This document shows positions 6,769-15,753 of a stretch of 21,829 bases of DNA, piece by piece; the first letter of the stretch is position 1; each line of letters opens with the position of its first letter. Below the pieces are notes generated by a model that was given only the letters and a program-made list of their open reading frames with translations, did not search any database and was not told the DNA's origin. The position numbers were made by a program, and so were the translations under genes. Origin of the DNA: a virus; IMG/VR virus record IMGVR_UViG_3300025327_001678, positions 1 through 21,829 of that record; one strand, written 5' to 3'.

Positions 6769-8406
6769 ATGGGAAAAAAGAGCGAGGTTGTCCAGAAGAT
6801 TAGAAGGGCCTGTGGCCTGTATCTCCGCGTTTCCACGGAAATGCAGGCCATCATAAAAGAGGGCTCGCTGGATACCCAGCAAAGCACCCTTACCAAGTAC
6901 ACTGAGATAAAATCCAGCAACGGTGACGAAGAATGGTGTGTGGCCGAGGTCTACCGGGAAGAGGGGAGATCAGGCAAGAACACGGATAGGCCGGAATACC
7001 AGCGGATGCTTAAGGACATCAAGAACCGAAAGATAGATGTCCTTCTTTGCACAAAGATAGATAGGGTCCACCGGTCGCTTGTGGACTTCTACAAACTCCA
7101 CGAACTCCTCGAAGCCCACGAGGTGACCTTCGTATCTCTTAGCGAGAACTGGGACACCTCGACCCCGATGGGCCGCTTCGGACTGAAGCTGACCCTTGCG
7201 GTGGCTGAGCTCGAGCGTGAGCAGACATCCCAGAGGACGAAGGAAAAGATGAGGTGGCGGGCGGAGCAGGGCCTTAGAAATGGAGGACAGGTCTTCGGCT
7301 ACGATATAGACCCTGAAAACAGGGGGGTGCTCAAGGTAAACTCCGAGGAGGCCAAACTCATCCGCCTCATTTTCGAGACATACAGGGAACTCCGCTCCTT
7401 CAGGCGGACGGCTCAGAAGTTGAACGAGATGGGCTATCGGACAAAATCCTACCAATCAAGGCGAGGGCACATCCACGGTAACAAGAAATTCACTAAGTGC
7501 GCCGTTATCCATATCCTCCAAAATCCTGTTTACATAGGAAAGGTGACCCACTATGACAGCCTGTTCGATGGAAAGCATGATGCCATCATTGACGAACGGC
7601 TATGGCAGGATGTAAATGACCAGATGCGGGCGAATCGGGTTGTAAGGGCTAAGCCGAGAGAACAAAAGATGCATACGTTCTTATTGGAAGGTCTTATACG
7701 GTGCGGATGGTGTGGTGGGTATCTTACCCCAACTTACTCAGGCGGAAGGAACGGGACGTACTTCTATTACCAGTGTACTAAGGTGCATAACGGCGGTGAT
7801 GAGTGTAAGATGAAACGGGTAAGCGCCGAAGACATCGAAGAAGTAATCGCCAGACGCCTTATTGAGATGAGCAAAGACCAAAACCTCCTTACGGAAATTC
7901 TCGACGAGGCGGATACTGCATCAAGGAAGGAAAGGAAAATCCTTGAAGAGCGCCGAAATATCCAGAAGAGGGCGTTGGCTCCTATAGAGCAGGAGATCGC
8001 AAACATCGTCAAGTTCATAGCCCAAGGGAAAGGCTCGGCGGCCCTTTCGACAGAGATCGAACGCCTTGAGATTCAGAAGCAAGAGATAGAAGGGGAACTG
8101 GAGAGGATCGAGCTTGAGGCCAGAGAGCTTAAAAACAGGACTATAAGTGCGGAGGTTGTAAGCGAGGGGCTGGGATTTTTCGAGCAGGCATGGCAGGTTG
8201 CCACCCCGAAGCAGAGGAAGGATCTCATGCGGCTCCACGTCCACCGGATAATCTGGACGCCGGAGAAAATAAAAATGGGCCTCTATGCGAGACCCACGTC
8301 GGAAATGTATATAAAACCCACTGCCGTCAACCACTTGGGCGATTTCGCAGTGGATAGTATGAACTGGCTCCCCAAGTTTCCCGTCTTACTAACCGCAGTA
8401 AGATAG
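6769..8406 (+). CDS. Large serine recombinase (phage integrase)
   Basis: A 545-residue site-specific recombinase that would integrate and excise the phage. The resolvase domain begins with GLYLRVSTE, placing the nucleophile at Ser22, followed by LDTQQSTL, LLCTKIDRVHRS (92-103) and GRFGLKLTLAVAELERE (135-151). The Recombinase domain follows (GQVFGYDIDPE, LNEMGYRTKS, LQNPVYIGKV), then a zinc ribbon with Cys at 312, 315, 336 and 346, and a charged coiled coil at about 380-465. AGGAGG lies five bases before the ATG. It is the only clear phage gene on the plus strand, divergent from the early operon, the usual position of an integrase next to attP. The last 16 residues look unrelated to the family and may be read through from a frame change. 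Confidence 0.93.
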   Translation: MGKKSEVVQKIRRACGLYLRVSTEMQAIIKEGSLDTQQSTLTKYTEIKSSNGDEEWCVAEVYREEGRSGKNTDRPEYQRMLKDIKNRKIDVLLCTKIDRVHRSLVDFYKLHELLEAHEVTFVSLSENWDTSTPMGRFGLKLTLAVAELEREQTSQRTKEKMRWRAEQGLRNGGQVFGYDIDPENRGVLKVNSEEAKLIRLIFETYRELRSFRRTAQKLNEMGYRTKSYQSRRGHIHGNKKFTKCAVIHILQNPVYIGKVTHYDSLFDGKHDAIIDERLWQDVNDQMRANRVVRAKPREQKMHTFLLEGLIRCGWCGGYLTPTYSGGRNGTYFYYQCTKVHNGGDECKMKRVSAEDIEEVIARRLIEMSKDQNLLTEILDEADTASRKERKILEERRNIQKRALAPIEQEIANIVKFIAQGKGSAALSTEIERLEIQKQEIEGELERIELEARELKNRTISAEVVSEGLGFFEQAWQVATPKQRKDLMRLHVHRIIWTPEKIKMGLYARPTSEMYIKPTAVNHLGDFAVDSMNWLPKFPVLLTAVR

Positions 8407-8486
8407 CCGAGCCGGAAGTCTGGTTCCGCATCGTCCACGTAACTCCAGAAGATAACAGCGATTTTTCGACTCACCAGGAGCAGACC

Positions 8487-8933
8487 GTGGAGATAGCCCT
8501 TGGCCCAAAGGGGGCGTTCGAGAACGGAAACATAGGAACTATCAAGCGGCAGGTGTTACCTGGCGGGGTGGTTAACGCAGTGCCGCCTCGGCTTTCAAAA
8601 CCAAGACCTCAGAAAAAACCCAAGACGCCAAGGGTGGCTGAACTGCTCAGGAAGGCAATGGAGTGGAAGGAACTTCTCGAATCAGGGAAAAGCGAAGGCG
8701 TCACCCAGGCTGACATAGCCAGACGCGAAGGGCTTTCCCGCGCCCGTGTGACTCAGATAATGGACCTACTCAACCTCGCCCCGGATATCCGGAAGTATAT
8801 ACTCGCCATGCCGGAAGCGACCCGGAGGTCCGTAGTCACAGAGCGGTCATTACGGCCTATCATGAAACTCGTTGAGCATAGGAAGCAACTGGGGGCGTTT
8901 TCGGTACTTAAGAATTCATTTTGTATTCCCTGA
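8487..8933 (+). CDS. HTH protein accompanying the serine recombinase (start uncertain, C-terminus possibly truncated)
   Basis: From a GTG the frame gives 148 residues: a basic Pro/Lys stretch (about 33-48), PRVAELLRKAMEWKELLESG (48-67), then a clear helix-turn-helix, VTQADIARREGLSRARVTQI (72-91), and LLNLAPDIRKYILAMPE. Such ORFs commonly follow serine recombinases and have a ParB/KorB-like HTH; DNA binding is expected. The frame stays open back to 8358, and the upstream peptide KIAEPEVWFRIVHVTPED looks like genuine protein, so translation may begin earlier, perhaps by a -1 shift from the recombinase. The final residues LKNSFCIP lie in the overlap with the convergent res gene and look like replacement sequence at an insertion boundary. 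Confidence 0.72.
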   Translation: MEIALGPKGAFENGNIGTIKRQVLPGGVVNAVPPRLSKPRPQKKPKTPRVAELLRKAMEWKELLESGKSEGVTQADIARREGLSRARVTQIMDLLNLAPDIRKYILAMPEATRRSVVTERSLRPIMKLVEHRKQLGAFSVLKNSFCIP

Positions 8934-11595
8934 AACCACTAATCAATTGCCGGAATGAGGTGGGCTTGAACTTATCAAAACTTTCTTGATCCACGTAAAC
9001 AAAATCATACTGAACGTCTGACTGTGCCCGATTGACATCCTCACACCATTGCCGCAGCCTTTGCATCTTCAAGGGCACATCCAGATCTTCTTGACCTTTG
9101 GTTTCAACAATGAAAATCCGCTTGTTGGCCAGCTTTACCAGAAAATCAGGGTAGTAGTTTGAGATGTCACCGTCCGCGTTAACATAGTCTACCTTGAAAT
9201 GAACCGCCATATAATTCTTAGCATAGGAAGCTACGTCATCGCAGTTTTCCAGGAAGTTGGCGAAGATTAACTCTAAATGGCTGTCTCCGATGATGCGGTT
9301 GAAGACGCTTTTTTTTGGTATGAGATATCCCTGATCCTTAGTCACGAATGGGCGTGTATGCCTCAACTTAATGGTATCGCGGATTTCGGCATCGCCCTTG
9401 TCCTGGATTGTAAGGGAGTTGATCGCCTTTTTGAGCGTCTCTACCAGGGTTTTGGTGGCAACCAGCTCCGACAAGTTGCGAAGCGTGTTAGGGCTTTCCA
9501 GTTCCACCGTGCGCTCAAATAACTGTTCTTGAACAAACGCCTTGATCTTCCCATACAGCACGTCGTAGCCGCTGACCAGGCGCAGATCTCTCATGATGGT
9601 CTGCGCGAAGTAAGCAATTACACTGCGGTAATCAGCAACACCAGCCGTGTCGAGTATGGTGGTGTGCGTCACCTCGCCTGTGGTAATGTCCTTAAAAACA
9701 ATCTCCCGCTGTTCTTCCTCACTGAACTGTTGGTAGGTCACATGCTTATGCCCCAGTGCGCTAATGTCCAGCGCGCACAGGTTCTTGTATTCCCGGTAAA
9801 CGCGCGGCGTCAGCACTGGGATTTCAATGTCCAGCGCCTCAATGTCTTTTTTGGCGTTTTCCTTGTCGATCTCCACCACCAGTGGAGTTTTGGCCTGGGT
9901 GCCTTCGCCCATCGGTTTGCGCTCCAGCACAACACCTTCAGCCTGGATGGATTCCACGAAATCCATAAAGGCGTTCGTGCCAACCACGCTGACGTATTCT
10001 TCCACACCGCCGGGGTACATCTTGCGCAAGCCACGCCCCAAGGTCTGCTCTGGCAGAATATTGCTCTTGGCGGAATAGGCGCGAAGGCCCACAATGGTTG
10101 TAACGTTACGCACGTCCCAGCCCTCTTTGAGCATCATCACGGAGATGATGGCCTTGTATGGGCTGTCCATTCCGTCAATCTCATTGGCCTGCGCACGAAG
10201 CTTATTCAATTCCTCTTTGCTCTTGCCAGATGTCGATTCGGAAATGTCACCGTTTTTATTGGTATGAATTACCAGCACTGCGTCTTTCATATCGGGATAG
10301 TTAGCTTCAAGGTATTCGGCCACATCATCACAATTGCGGGTGTCGTCGGTCATTACAAATAAAATGGCTTTTTTGTCCAACTTTTCATGTTCCGCATAAG
10401 CCTTCCGCCATTCGATCACGCCCAGGTGAATATAATCGGCATATTTCTCGGTATACTTGGCGCTCTGGCGTTCCTCCAGCTTGGCACGACTGGCGGCATC
10501 GGGCAGGACCGGGTGCTTGACTACATTTTGTGAGATGGCTTCTACCAGTGGATAATCGGCTACGGTCTGAACGAAAATCGCGCCGTTGTTGTGTTTGGGC
10601 GTTGCGGTAACGTCCACCTGCAGAGAAAGTGCGGACCCTTTTTGCTTCAGACGGTTATGGATGTCTTCGATGGATTTGAACCACGCCATCCGAGGGTCGT
10701 GAATATGGTGCGCCTCGTCGTTCAAGACCATCAGTTCGTCAATATCGCGCACGATCATGCCCAAATCCACCTTGGATTCAGTGGTCGTACCGCTGGGCCG
10801 CTTGCCGAGGAAATAATCCATCGTATCCTCATCATCTGGCGAAGGGGGAATTTCGTTGCCGGTATATACGCGGTGGATGTTCGTCAGAAAGATGTTACCG
10901 GCATGGCGGGTAACGCGCACATCGTCTTGCACGTGCAGGGTCAGTTGAAAATCGTCGCGCCAGTTGCGCCCGTCAACGCCGTTGTCCGGGATGATCGGGT
11001 CCTCAAAAAAGATGCGTAGGCCCTTAAAATCTTTATATATGCGGTCAAGCACGATAATATTGGGGGCGATAACCAGAAAATTGCGGGCCAGCCCCGAATC
11101 AGGCTCGTACAGCTTGTGATAAAAACTCCAGGCCAGCGCCAGGCTCATTACTTTGGTTTTGCCGGAGCCAGTTGCCATTTTCACCACGAAACGTCGCCAT
11201 GTCTCATCAAACATCCCCGCCGAGACCGCGCCGGAGCTGTCGAAGCGCATCAGGTCGAACTTGTCCTTCACCTCAACTACATCATACAGGTAGATGATGG
11301 TCTCCAGTGCCTCGCGTTGCGCAAAGTAATACCGAAACTCGGCCATTGTGCCGTCTGCCTGGGGAAGTAGGTGCGGTGTCTTGAACCACCAGTTCAGCAG
11401 GCTCTTGCTCGTATCCGTTGCCCCCGTATAGCCGCTGTCCCGCCATTCCTTTACTTTTTTGCGTAGCTGTGCCACCAGCGGTGGCATCAGTTTTTCAGAG
11501 CTTGTATCCCGAAGAGCTTCATCTGCCGGGAACCAGCGGATGGCCGGGTCGAGGATGGCGTGGGGTGATATGGGAAAGTGAGGATGGAGTGCCAT
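8908..11595 (-). CDS. res: Type III restriction enzyme Res subunit
   Basis: An 895-residue restriction subunit that uses ATP to translocate or slide on DNA and cleaves at a distance from unmodified sites, in complex with Mod. Motifs: MATGSGKT Walker A (140-147), LNDEAHHIHD with DEAH at 293-296, TATP (330-333), GWDVRNV and LGRGLRKM in the second helicase lobe, and a C-terminal PD-(D/E)XK nuclease, YYPDF plus IVETKG, with D817, E831 and K833 as likely catalytic residues. All motifs look intact. It is the last gene of the operon, starting 12 bases after the preceding stop. Its 3' end overlaps the convergent HTH ORF by 26 bases, which marks the island edge. Confidence 0.94.
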   Translation of the reverse strand: MALHPHFPISPHAILDPAIRWFPADEALRDTSSEKLMPPLVAQLRKKVKEWRDSGYTGATDTSKSLLNWWFKTPHLLPQADGTMAEFRYYFAQREALETIIYLYDVVEVKDKFDLMRFDSSGAVSAGMFDETWRRFVVKMATGSGKTKVMSLALAWSFYHKLYEPDSGLARNFLVIAPNIIVLDRIYKDFKGLRIFFEDPIIPDNGVDGRNWRDDFQLTLHVQDDVRVTRHAGNIFLTNIHRVYTGNEIPPSPDDEDTMDYFLGKRPSGTTTESKVDLGMIVRDIDELMVLNDEAHHIHDPRMAWFKSIEDIHNRLKQKGSALSLQVDVTATPKHNNGAIFVQTVADYPLVEAISQNVVKHPVLPDAASRAKLEERQSAKYTEKYADYIHLGVIEWRKAYAEHEKLDKKAILFVMTDDTRNCDDVAEYLEANYPDMKDAVLVIHTNKNGDISESTSGKSKEELNKLRAQANEIDGMDSPYKAIISVMMLKEGWDVRNVTTIVGLRAYSAKSNILPEQTLGRGLRKMYPGGVEEYVSVVGTNAFMDFVESIQAEGVVLERKPMGEGTQAKTPLVVEIDKENAKKDIEALDIEIPVLTPRVYREYKNLCALDISALGHKHVTYQQFSEEEQREIVFKDITTGEVTHTTILDTAGVADYRSVIAYFAQTIMRDLRLVSGYDVLYGKIKAFVQEQLFERTVELESPNTLRNLSELVATKTLVETLKKAINSLTIQDKGDAEIRDTIKLRHTRPFVTKDQGYLIPKKSVFNRIIGDSHLELIFANFLENCDDVASYAKNYMAVHFKVDYVNADGDISNYYPDFLVKLANKRIFIVETKGQEDLDVPLKMQRLRQWCEDVNRAQSDVQYDFVYVDQESFDKFKPTSFRQLISGFREYKMNS

Positions 11596-11607
11596 AATAG
11601 TATCTTC

Positions 11608-12438
11608 CTATAACAAAGATAGTTGTGGCGATGTGGGAGGATAAAACACGCCAATAATAACAAACGGATTCTTTGCCCAGCCGTGGAATTGGCGAGTTGT
11701 TCCTAAGAAAAGAAAAAGTTCCTTCCTGGAAAATTCATCGAAGTATTTTTTCCTGACAAGTTCAAGCGCTTTATCTTCATTACCCTCAGACTGCTTAAGG
11801 CAATTCCAAAATAAAGCACCTATTTCCCAATCCTCAATCATCAGTGTGCTTGCTTTCCCTGTGCAGTCCTTGAATCGGTAAGAGAACTTATACGGCAACT
11901 TTTTAACTATTAAAAACTCCTTTTTAACTTCATCTTCTGATTGGAATAAGGAAAGCTGACTTGCCTTTGCTTTTAGAATTTTCAGGCTGTCTTGGTCCCA
12001 TTCGCGCTCTGTTTGCTCAACCACGAATTCTACCAACTCCGCAGGTTTGAAGATCGCAAGTGAAAGTTTATTGCTATGGGCCTTTTTTATCAAGGCGGCT
12101 AAATCCGTGTAAACCTCGTTTTTCGCAAAAATAATTTTTTTCCGTTCAGCCCATGCCTGCTCTGTCCCCACGGGTTTGTCAATTAACTGAAGCTTGGAAA
12201 TATCCGTAATCTTATAACTCTCCGGCCGGGGATCGCTGGAGTTCCTTACTAAAGGTAGTTCCATCCATTGGTATTTCATGTATCTGTTTTCATAATCCAA
12301 ATTCCTGAACGGCAGGGGGTAAACACGAGCCCAGCTTCCATCGTCAAGAATGCCCGCCGTGCAAACCAGCTCGGCATATTTCGTTGAAAGAGTGGGGTAG
12401 GTTTTTACAGTAATGAACAGCCGTCGCACAGCACTCAT
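11608..12438 (-). CDS. Partner of the DUF488 protein in the R-M operon, unknown function
   Basis: A 276-residue protein beginning MSAVRRLFITVKTYPTLSTK. The N-terminal third (ELVCTAGILDDGSWARVYPL, FRNLDYENRYMKYQWMELPL) is beta-rich with conserved-looking aromatics. The middle is helical and charged, and the C-terminal half has FSYRFKDCTGKASTLMIEDW and FLFLGTTRQFHGWAKNPF, suggesting a second beta domain. I recall proteins of this type beside DUF488 genes in defence regions but no function. Its ATG overlaps the DUF488 stop as ATGA, so the two are translationally coupled. The region is visibly AT-rich compared with mod and res (one 60-base line counted at 42% GC), suggesting separate origin. No catalytic motif recognised. 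Confidence 0.75.
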   Translation of the reverse strand: MSAVRRLFITVKTYPTLSTKYAELVCTAGILDDGSWARVYPLPFRNLDYENRYMKYQWMELPLVRNSSDPRPESYKITDISKLQLIDKPVGTEQAWAERKKIIFAKNEVYTDLAALIKKAHSNKLSLAIFKPAELVEFVVEQTEREWDQDSLKILKAKASQLSLFQSEDEVKKEFLIVKKLPYKFSYRFKDCTGKASTLMIEDWEIGALFWNCLKQSEGNEDKALELVRKKYFDEFSRKELFLFLGTTRQFHGWAKNPFVIIGVFYPPTSPQLSLL

Positions 12439-13331
12439 AGATGAATGGCCTCGATGCCCTTGGCATGCTCCATATATTCACTGATACAATGCCGGTGGCA
12501 CGAGTCATGCTGTTTCTCGAAACAGGTCAACGCAATACGGTTGAACTGGTCAAACAATTCGCTAAGTTTTTTTAGGCTTTCCTTTTTCTGATGCAAATAT
12601 TTTCTATAGGCATCGAAAAGCTGCGCATAATCAGACTCCGTTTCGAGATCATTTCTATTTTCTGAGGCTATGCCCAATTCAGGAATATGGATGTAATCAA
12701 TGCCCAGTTTCGGCAAGAGATGGCTCAAACTACCTTTTGAAAAACCAAACTTTCTGCTTAAGGGATTTCTCCGGACATCGCACAAAAGGCGCACGTCATG
12801 ACAAATCAGCTTATTGATATATTTCTCGAAAGACAGCCCTTCGTAGCCGATAGTAAAAAGCTCCATAGCCTTCGACTTTAATTTTTCCCCTGCATGGATA
12901 ACGGCTTCATACGAATGCTTCTCCAGAATATTTTCTGCAATCTTGCTGTGTATGGCATAGTAGGGATAACGCTCATACACATGACGCACTAATTCGGTTC
13001 CTCTGTAGTCTTTATATTTTTTTGTGAAAAGGCTGGCTCTATTCAATTCATCGCTCGCCATACCAGCGGTTGACTTTTCCAGCAATTGAATGTCATTCCC
13101 CTCTGTGTGCAGCCAACCTCTGGATTCTAACAGTTCAATATCTGATTGAGCCTGGAACGAGTAGCATCCGTAGTGATAAGGAACGAAATCGTAATACGGG
13201 CTTTCATCCTCTTGCTGCGATAAAAATAACAGCTTCTGAAGATCCATCTTAGACAGTTTTCCCCCTGCCAGTTCTAAAAGAACCAGTAGAAATCGTTGTC
13301 TATGGTATTTAGGATTTATCGGTTTTGTCAT
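12435..13331 (-). CDS. Panacea-like (DUF4065) N-terminal domain fused to DUF488
   Basis: A 298-residue fusion. Residues about 5-80 (LVLLELAGGKLSKMDLQKLL, then YDFVPYHYGCYSFQ and LESRGWL) resemble the SocA/Panacea (DUF4065) domain found in antitoxins and defence proteins. From 158 onward is DUF488: FTIGYEG (159-165), LLCDVRRNPLSRKFGFSKG (182-200), and the ending TCFEKQHDSCHRHCI (269-283), whose Cys/His cluster is typical of the family. DUF488 proteins are poorly understood and are linked by context to nucleic-acid processing and defence. Both overlaps are ATGA: with mod upstream and with the unknown partner downstream. It therefore belongs to the restriction operon as an accessory component rather than a chance neighbour. 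Confidence 0.8.
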   Translation of the reverse strand: MTKPINPKYHRQRFLLVLLELAGGKLSKMDLQKLLFLSQQEDESPYYDFVPYHYGCYSFQAQSDIELLESRGWLHTEGNDIQLLEKSTAGMASDELNRASLFTKKYKDYRGTELVRHVYERYPYYAIHSKIAENILEKHSYEAVIHAGEKLKSKAMELFTIGYEGLSFEKYINKLICHDVRLLCDVRRNPLSRKFGFSKGSLSHLLPKLGIDYIHIPELGIASENRNDLETESDYAQLFDAYRKYLHQKKESLKKLSELFDQFNRIALTCFEKQHDSCHRHCISEYMEHAKGIEAIHL

Positions 13332-15637
13332 ATAGTCACCTCGACAATCGTCATGGTATCATTCCCGAAGATATCCACCACCTTCACCGCGAGCTTCCGC
13401 CGCCCTGGCGGACATTCATGGAATACGCTGGTCAGTTCCAGGGTCCGGTCTTTTTTGGTGCGGAAGGATTGCCATTCGTTCTCGAATACATAGTCGCCTG
13501 TCCAGACCTCTTCATAATCATCAAACTTTAACTGTGTCGGCTCCACGCCGCCGTCCAGTCTCTGTTGTGCCATTTGCTCTTTCGGTTTTCTTATTATCTC
13601 CTTCTTACTTTCAAAATTAAAATCCACCGCCCAGTAATCAATCCAGTCCGTCCATTTTTTCGTGAGTTGTTCGCGGCTGATAATGCCGTCTTTGTCCTTG
13701 CTCACCTTAATGATCTGCCCCTTCTCCACTACGATCTTGCTGGCCTTATCCTTGAGCGTAGCTTCGGCGGCGGCGATGGAGTCCTGCGAATAGAAGACCG
13801 AGAAGTCAGTAAGCTCCACGGCCACGCTGTTCTTTTTGACGTGCGGTTTTACCTCGATAAAGGAGACATCGTGGAAGACCACCTGGTTCTTTTCCACTGC
13901 CCGCTTGTCAAAGACTTCGGCTGGGATGTATTTGGGGGCGATGTCTATGCCCTTGGCGCGAGCTTCTTCAAGCACGTGGGGGAATAGCCCCATCTCGAAC
14001 TCGAAGCCAAGAATGTCTATGCGGGTGATGTGTTTCTTGCGGCATTCAAGGATCACCTCTTCCACGAAAAGGCGCGTTACAGGTAGATTGACCGGCCCAA
14101 CCGACACCAGCCTCCCCGCCTTCTTGCCGTGGAAGGTGGCGAAGCCTGTCGTCCTTTCGGCGCGGTAGGCTCGCAAGATAAGGTCAATAAAAGCCGCTTC
14201 CTTTTCAGCCAATTGTTTTGCCTGCTCCGCTTCGCGGAGGTTAGGGTTTACGCCGATATAGTGCTGACGCTCGTATTTGCCAAGGTTAAGAACCTCAAAG
14301 GCGCGGTAGTCCTTGCCTTCGGCCTTGAGTTGCCGCTGAACGCCGATCATGCGCTTGCGCGTGGTGTGTATGGCGAATTTGCCGAGGTCGGTTGCAATCC
14401 ACCTGCGGCCAAGCTTTTCGGAAACTGCCGCCGTGGTGCCGGAGCCGCAGAAAAAGTCGGCGATGAGGTCGCCTTCGTTGCTGCTGGCTTTGATGATGCG
14501 CTCAAGAAGGGCTTCGGGTTTTTGAGTTGCATAACCAAGCCTCTCAATTGCCTGTGGGTTAATGGGAGGGATAGAATCCCAAAGTGACTGAATTGGGCGT
14601 CCTTCCCATTCGTCCAAGTACTGTTTTCGTTGGATTCGTTGAGTTTTTAACTTCGGAAAGACCAGTTTTCCTTCCGACTCCCATCGCTTCATGGTTTCGA
14701 TTGAGCAAGACCAGCCAGTTCTTGGCGGCTGGTAACCCTTGTACTCGTAGATTAGTGTCGGGCTATATGATGGACTGACAATTGGACTCAAGCGGTATCG
14801 ACGTCCCTTGTCATCTGAGTACTTAAATCGCTCTTCAACATAATCTTCAGCACCCTCTTTCGTTACCGGTGGAGCGAAGACGTAATTCTCAGTTTTTACG
14901 TAGAACAGAATGGAGTCTGTCACAACTCCAAATTGCTTGGATTGCGCTAGGACGCCAGATCGTCGTTTCCAGACTATTTCATTGATCAAACTGTCTTTTC
15001 CGAAAACCTCATCACATACGAGACGTATATGTGAGTTTGCACGCCAATCACAATGCACATAAATGCTCCCATCCTCAGCCAACAAATCACGCATCAGCAC
15101 GAGCCGTTCATAGATCATGGCGATAAATGAATCCGCGCCCTTGCCCCATGTGTCGCGGTAGGCTATCTCTTCCAGGATGTTCGGCCGTTTGGTGAAGGTG
15201 TCGCCACCAATTTCGATATCCATGCTGAAATCAGCGCCAACGTCGAAGGGTGGGTCAATGTAAATGAGTTTAAGGCCGCCCTGCTTTTCGATCTCCTCGC
15301 GCAGCGGCCCATTCTTAAGGGAAGATAATATGAGCTTGTTGTCGCCCCAGATGAGCTTGTTCGTCCAGCCCTTTAGTTGTCTACCACGGTTGTCGGTGGC
15401 AAATAGGTCGCCTATTAGCGGCTTGTCCTCCGGCTTCTCGGCGCGAGGTTCATCCACTTGCTCTATCACCTGAAAAGGTAGGACGATGTTACAGACCTCG
15501 CCAGTCTTGCCGTTCCAGACCAGTTCCACCTCGCGTTTTTCCTCGAACAGCAGAAAGCGAAACTTATCCGGCAGGGGCTTGCCTGCCTCAACATAGCGAA
15601 TTATCTCTTGTTTTTCTTGATCGGTCAATCGCGGCAT
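13328..15637 (-). CDS. mod: Type III DNA methyltransferase Mod subunit (N6-adenine, beta class)
   Basis: A 769-residue methyltransferase that recognises DNA for both modification and restriction. Motif IV DPPF (128-131) precedes motif I ADFFCGSGTT (393-402), the beta-class order of Type III Mod proteins. The usual DPPY is DPPF here. The segment between them (about residues 225-385) holds the target-recognition domain; its DNA (about 14480-14960) is more AT-rich (two lines counted at 45% GC) than flanking mod sequence (53-67%), hinting at domain exchange. The start at 15637 is preferred to the longer reading from 15685: GGGAG precedes it and the best promoter overlaps the extra 16 codons. It is longer than EcoP-type Mod and begins a four-gene operon. 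Confidence 0.93.
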   Translation of the reverse strand: MPRLTDQEKQEIIRYVEAGKPLPDKFRFLLFEEKREVELVWNGKTGEVCNIVLPFQVIEQVDEPRAEKPEDKPLIGDLFATDNRGRQLKGWTNKLIWGDNKLILSSLKNGPLREEIEKQGGLKLIYIDPPFDVGADFSMDIEIGGDTFTKRPNILEEIAYRDTWGKGADSFIAMIYERLVLMRDLLAEDGSIYVHCDWRANSHIRLVCDEVFGKDSLINEIVWKRRSGVLAQSKQFGVVTDSILFYVKTENYVFAPPVTKEGAEDYVEERFKYSDDKGRRYRLSPIVSPSYSPTLIYEYKGYQPPRTGWSCSIETMKRWESEGKLVFPKLKTQRIQRKQYLDEWEGRPIQSLWDSIPPINPQAIERLGYATQKPEALLERIIKASSNEGDLIADFFCGSGTTAAVSEKLGRRWIATDLGKFAIHTTRKRMIGVQRQLKAEGKDYRAFEVLNLGKYERQHYIGVNPNLREAEQAKQLAEKEAAFIDLILRAYRAERTTGFATFHGKKAGRLVSVGPVNLPVTRLFVEEVILECRKKHITRIDILGFEFEMGLFPHVLEEARAKGIDIAPKYIPAEVFDKRAVEKNQVVFHDVSFIEVKPHVKKNSVAVELTDFSVFYSQDSIAAAEATLKDKASKIVVEKGQIIKVSKDKDGIISREQLTKKWTDWIDYWAVDFNFESKKEIIRKPKEQMAQQRLDGGVEPTQLKFDDYEEVWTGDYVFENEWQSFRTKKDRTLELTSVFHECPPGRRKLAVKVVDIFGNDTMTIVEVTI

Positions 15638-15656
15638 GACTATAACTCCCTGCCAA

Positions 15657-15685
15657 ACAATACAATTTTTCTGTAAAATTTGCAA
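15657..15685 (-). promoter_or_regulatory. Sigma70-type promoter of the R-M operon
   Basis: On the minus strand TTGCAA (-35) is followed after 17 bases by TATTGT (-10), and transcription would start about 12-14 bases before the mod ATG at 15637. The spacer carries the inverted repeat AATTTT-TCTGT-AAAATT (15664-15680), a possible operator. Strong spacing and fit to the start choice support it; no experiment does. Confidence 0.55.
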
Positions 15686-15753
15686 CCACGGACTGCAAGA
15701 TGGAAAGAAAAAAACATCGAATTTTTTCTAAGCTTTACCGTGCTTTGGAGCCT

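Noticed and set aside
9529-10362. Plus-strand 277-codon ORF antisense to res
   Set aside because: The res motifs occupy the same bases on the minus strand; no ribosome site or family pattern was seen on the plus strand.
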